Positions 61,552 through 64,000 of a stretch of DNA of 64,000 nt are shown piece after piece (the stretch's first letter is position 1; every line of letters starts with the position of its first letter). Position numbers and translations under genes: made by a program. The notes beneath the pieces were generated by a model. The model was given only the letters and a program-made list of their open reading frames with translations, searched no databases and had not been told where the DNA came from. Source of the stretch: Ilyobacter_A sp963675185 (GTDB lineage: Bacteria > Fusobacteriota > Fusobacteriia > Fusobacteriales > Fusobacteriaceae); assembly GCA_963675185.2 (NCBI GenBank), contig CAXXOH010000002.1:310001-374000 (forward strand). The letters are read 5' to 3'.

Positions 61552-61726
61552 GTATATACCTCCAAAGCATTTGTTGCTGTTACAATTTAGCTAAAGAAAT
61601 CTTAACACTTCTTTAACTGTTTGTAAATACTTTAAAACTATATCTAAACTGCTTGAGTTAATAAAAAATGTAACTCCAGTGAATATAAAAAGTCAAAATA
61701 TTTACAGATAAGCTTTTAAAAAAATA

Positions 61727-61756
61727 AAGCACCGAAACGCTAGCGTTTCGGTGCTT
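61727..61756. terminator. perfect palindromic terminator
   Basis: AAGCACCGAAACGCT followed by its exact complement, a 15-base-pair stem, flanked by A- and T-rich DNA. It ends the leftward EamA gene just beyond its stop codon. Confidence 0.9.
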
Positions 61757-61758
61757 CT

Positions 61759-62634
61759 TTAAATTTTGTTTTTTATCATAATTTTTTCTTCCCGTTTATT
61801 GTATAGGTAGGAAAATACGGCGACAGATACTATAAGGGCTCCCCCTAATATGCTCATAGAGTCGGGGACCTCTCTCCACACTGCGAAGCCTACCATAGAA
61901 GAGAATATTATACTCAAATAATTGTATATAGATACCTCTGATGCAGGTGCATTTTTGTAAGCCATTGTTATCATGAACTGCCCTATCGCGGCAAATAACC
62001 CAGTCCCTAACAGACAAGCCAACTGCTCTAAGTCCGGCAGTTTAAAATCACCTATCAGAAAAGGCAGGGTCCCAACTACAGAAACAAAAGAAAAATAAAA
62101 TACTATTGTAGCCGGTTCCTCACGTCCTTTTAGATACCTAACAAAAGTATAGGCTGCTCCAGCAAATACTGCTGATAGCAAGGCTGAAAGAGCAGGCAGT
62201 ATCCTAAAACTAAATTCAGGCTTGATAATTAGAACTGCTCCTAAAAAAGCTACTACGAGCACCGGTACCTGTATCTTAGACAACTTTTCCTTTAAAAATA
62301 CAAAAGCAAATATCGTAACAAAAAATGGTGACAGCTTGTTCAGCATTGTAGAGTCCGCCAGGAACATACGGTTTATTGAATAAAAGTAGGTTACCACACC
62401 CATGAATCCGCAAAGTGACCTCATCAATAGAACCTTTTGGTTTTTCTTTTCCCCAAAAAGATTTACCCCTGATTTTTTTATCATGTAAAGTGCCACAAAT
62501 AAACTAACAAAATTTCTAAAAAAAACTTTTTCAAATACGGGTATATCCCCAGCTAGTTTCACTGTTGCGCCCATAAATGCAAAAGCAAGTCCGGATAAGG
62601 CCATATACATAATTGCCCTTGCTTTGTTTTCCAT
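61759..62634 (-). CDS. EamA/DMT-family transporter
   Basis: A 291-residue membrane transporter with ten helices in two EamA halves (starting MALSGLAFAFMGATVKLA and LSALLSAVFAGAAYTFVRYL). KLSPFFVTIFAFVFLKEKLS closes the first half. Related members move amino acids, nucleosides or drugs; this substrate is unknown. ATG is at 62634. Confidence 0.9.
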   Translation of the reverse strand: MENKARAIMYMALSGLAFAFMGATVKLAGDIPVFEKVFFRNFVSLFVALYMIKKSGVNLFGEKKNQKVLLMRSLCGFMGVVTYFYSINRMFLADSTMLNKLSPFFVTIFAFVFLKEKLSKIQVPVLVVAFLGAVLIIKPEFSFRILPALSALLSAVFAGAAYTFVRYLKGREEPATIVFYFSFVSVVGTLPFLIGDFKLPDLEQLACLLGTGLFAAIGQFMITMAYKNAPASEVSIYNYLSIIFSSMVGFAVWREVPDSMSILGGALIVSVAVFSYLYNKREEKIMIKNKI

Positions 62635-62717
62635 GTTTCATCATTCCTTACTATAATTGGTTAGAATATATTGTACTATATATGGATTTTTTTTACAAGG
62701 GAATCGTGGGCAATAAA

Positions 62718-62743
62718 AAAGAGACACATAATGGTGCCTCTTT
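62718..62743 (-). terminator. intrinsic terminator of the second cold-shock gene
   Basis: Read leftward, AAAGAGGCACC and TGTGTCTCTTT form an imperfect stem followed by T residues. Confidence 0.75.
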
Positions 62744-62754
62744 AAAAACTTTGA

Positions 62755-62955
62755 CTAATCTAAAGTAGTTACGTTAGCTGCTTGAGGTCCTTTAGCTCCT
62801 TCTATTACTTCGAAGCTTACAGCTTCCCCTTCATCCAAGTTTTTAAATCCGTCTTTTTTGATTGCTGAGAAGTGAACAAACACATCGCTTCCTTCTTCTG
62901 AAGTGATGAATCCGAACCCTTTTTCAGTGTTAAACCATTTTACTGTTCCTGTCAT
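62755..62955 (-). CDS. CspA-family cold-shock protein, second copy
   Basis: A 66-residue OB-fold RNA chaperone with RNP1 KGFGFITSEEG and RNP2 VFVHFSAI. It differs from the first copy (10091-10291) mainly in the C-terminal half. ATG follows GGAGGTATATTTGAA. About 180 bases between this start and the divergent promoter at 63141 may include the long leader usual for cold-shock mRNA. Confidence 0.95.
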   Translation of the reverse strand: MTGTVKWFNTEKGFGFITSEEGSDVFVHFSAIKKDGFKNLDEGEAVSFEVIEGAKGPQAANVTTLD

Positions 62956-63140
62956 TTCAAATATACCTCCGAATAAATTAATTATAGCAAACTAAATTAT
63001 CGTTAAGCATGGTTGCAGTCCCATGATCTATGGTAACTCCATCTCCGATAATCGTTCTCCCAAAATTAGTATAGCTCATTAAAATTGTTTTTACAAGTGT
63101 ATGGAAATTATTTTTTAGTGTTTATAAAATGATAAACGAA

Positions 63141-63169
63141 TTGACTTAATCTGTTTTTTCTTGCATAAT
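63141..63169 (+). promoter_or_regulatory. sigma-70-type promoter for the ABC ATPase gene
   Basis: TTGACT (63141-63146) and CATAAT (63164-63169) are 17 bases apart, about 33 bases before the ATG at 63202. Confidence 0.65.
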
Positions 63170-63201
63170 TATATTAAATAATTCAAAAGGTGTGTGCTGA
63201 T

Positions 63202-63837
63202 ATGATTAAATTTGAAAACTTAAGTTTAAAATTTGGTGATAAAAAAATATTGGAAAATTTCAATCTGCACGTAGCTGAAGGAGAAAAGGTCCTTTTATCT
63301 GCCCCTTCAGGAAGTGGTAAATCTACAATCCTTAAGCTGCTTTTAGGTTTCGTCCCACCTGACGGCGGGAAGATATTTGTAAATGGCTTGGAGCTCAATA
63401 AAAAAAACATTTCCCAGGTAAGAAACAACATCTCCTATGTTAGCCAGGATGTGGAGCTCAAAAGGGAAAAAGTCAGTCCCCTTTTAGAGGAGATCTTCTC
63501 CTATAAGGGCAACCTGGAAAAAAGCTTAGACGAAAGTAAGCTTTCCAGTTTAATGGAAGTCTTCGAGCTGGACAAGGCGGTTCTTAAAAAAAACATCAAG
63601 GAGCTCTCAGGCGGCGAAAGACAGAGGCTAGGCATCATAATCTGTATAATGCTAGACAGGTCGATCTGGCTTTTAGACGAGATTACTTCTGCCCTGGAGA
63701 CAAGCCTGAAGAACAAGGTAATCGACTACATACTGAAATCGGAAAAGACGGTTCTTGTGGTTTCACATGATATGCAGTGGGAAAAATCTGGCAGGATGCG
63801 CGTCATAAGGGTCTTTCCCAAATTACGTGTAAATTAG
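63202..63837 (+). CDS. ABC transporter ATP-binding protein (FetA/YbbL-like)
   Basis: A 211-residue ATPase subunit. Walker A is SAPSGSGKST (about residues 37-46), the signature LSGGERQRLG and Walker B SIWLLDEITSAL. SHDMQW supplies the switch His. The short length and order fit the FetA/YbbL group, whose partner permease (FetB) is usually next; here no permease follows, as a terminator-like hairpin and an IS256 fragment come right behind. ATG 63202 is used; GTG 63190 is also in frame. Confidence 0.85.
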   Translation: MIKFENLSLKFGDKKILENFNLHVAEGEKVLLSAPSGSGKSTILKLLLGFVPPDGGKIFVNGLELNKKNISQVRNNISYVSQDVELKREKVSPLLEEIFSYKGNLEKSLDESKLSSLMEVFELDKAVLKKNIKELSGGERQRLGIIICIMLDRSIWLLDEITSALETSLKNKVIDYILKSEKTVLVVSHDMQWEKSGRMRVIRVFPKLRVN

Positions 63838-63876
63838 ATTCCTAGCCATTAGTGGGAGCCCCATCTGGAGCTCCTT

Positions 63877-64000
63877 TTAAGTTAAATATTTATCCATCTT
63901 TTCTGGATAAATTACTACCAGCATTCTCAGTATCTTTTCCCATCCCCTAATTTTCTGAGTCCACTTTTTTAGCATGTTCTTAGATGCCAGATAAAGAACC
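63877..64000 (-). CDS. IS256-like transposase, C-terminal fragment (runs off the window)
   Basis: The last ~41 residues of a leftward frame read VLYLASKNMLKKWTQKIR, GWEKILRMLVVIYPEKMDKYLT. The KKWTxxIRxWxxIL pattern is typical of the IS256/Mutator transposase C terminus. The rest lies beyond the right edge, so intactness is unknown. Confidence 0.65.
   Translation of the reverse strand, partial: VLYLASKNMLKKWTQKIRGWEKILRMLVVIYPEKMDKYLT

Noticed and set aside
61552..61726. Possible lysine riboswitch ahead of the LysO genes
   Set aside because: No conserved L-box elements or terminator hairpin could be recognised; the region is plain AT-rich DNA.
1..64000. tRNA, rRNA or prophage structural genes
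   Set aside because: None recognised on either strand; the only phage link is through CRISPR spacers.

Overview
The window is AT-rich bacterial DNA from a Gram-negative-type anaerobe. There is an outer-membrane beta-barrel protein, several lipoproteins, a MoxR/Bat operon, group II amino-acid decarboxylase and aminotransferases, and dense short operons with strong AGGAGG-type ribosome binding sites. Codon use, the lineup of families and a Clostridium/Fusobacterium-type I-B CRISPR repeat fit a member of the Fusobacteriota (Ilyobacter/Propionigenium-like). That assignment is inference; no rRNA or other marker gene is present.

Layout. 1-14 kb holds scattered chromosomal genes: DUF302, a Ca2+/Na+ antiporter, a broken zntB, two mechanosensitive-channel proteins, a PAS-GGDEF diguanylate cyclase, a Gfo/Idh/MocA oxidoreductase, NADH pyrophosphatase, a cold-shock protein, an aminotransferase, a small lipoprotein, an RpiB/LacA-like protein and an iron-sulfur flavoprotein. 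14.35-28.6 kb is a complete type I-B CRISPR-Cas locus. A leftward operon cas6-cas8b-cas7-cas5-cas3-cas4-cas1-cas2 is followed by a leader and an array that I count at 90 apparently identical 30-nt repeats with 89 spacers. 29-32 kb is a MarR-EmrA-EmrB-type efflux operon. 32.5-39.6 kb is a decaying region: a broken fatty-acid desaturase, a frameshifted transposase, 6-phosphofructokinase, an unknown gene cut in two by an intact 1365-bp IS, and the remnant of a second IS. 39.8-47.1 kb is a seven-gene MoxR-DUF58-BatA/B/C/D operon. 47-64 kb carries a UgtP/MGDG-type glycosyltransferase, a DapA/NanA-type lyase, an outer-membrane protein, an aldo/keto reductase, HisC, a short-chain dehydrogenase, a radical SAM protein, an intact IS231-like element, a group II decarboxylase, a split LysO exporter, an EamA transporter, a second cold-shock protein, an ABC ATPase and the end of an IS256-like transposase.

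Three structural signals go beyond gene content. First, five intergenic copies (near 7.4, 30.6, 36.5, 53.8 and 58.3 kb) of a ~300-bp element share two inverted-repeat pairs arranged A-B-A'-B', an interleaved order rather than a simple hairpin. Second, two insertions are read at base level. One has a 5-bp duplication whose removal restores an open frame of about 258 codons. The other has a 10-bp duplication at the apex of a transcription terminator. A related IS remnant also abuts a terminator half, suggesting hairpin targeting. Third, the CRISPR leader carries two direct copies of an ATCGACA-containing motif and a nested hairpin.

Working together: the cas operon and array form one leftward immunity unit. 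The Bat operon encodes an AAA+ ATPase with DUF58 and VWA envelope proteins. MarR probably represses its own efflux operon through a palindrome upstream of it. Most other genes are single-gene units bounded by clear intrinsic terminators. I found no tRNA, rRNA, recognisable riboswitch or prophage structural genes. Two short genes (52475-52630 and 58557-58703) were found by direct reading.
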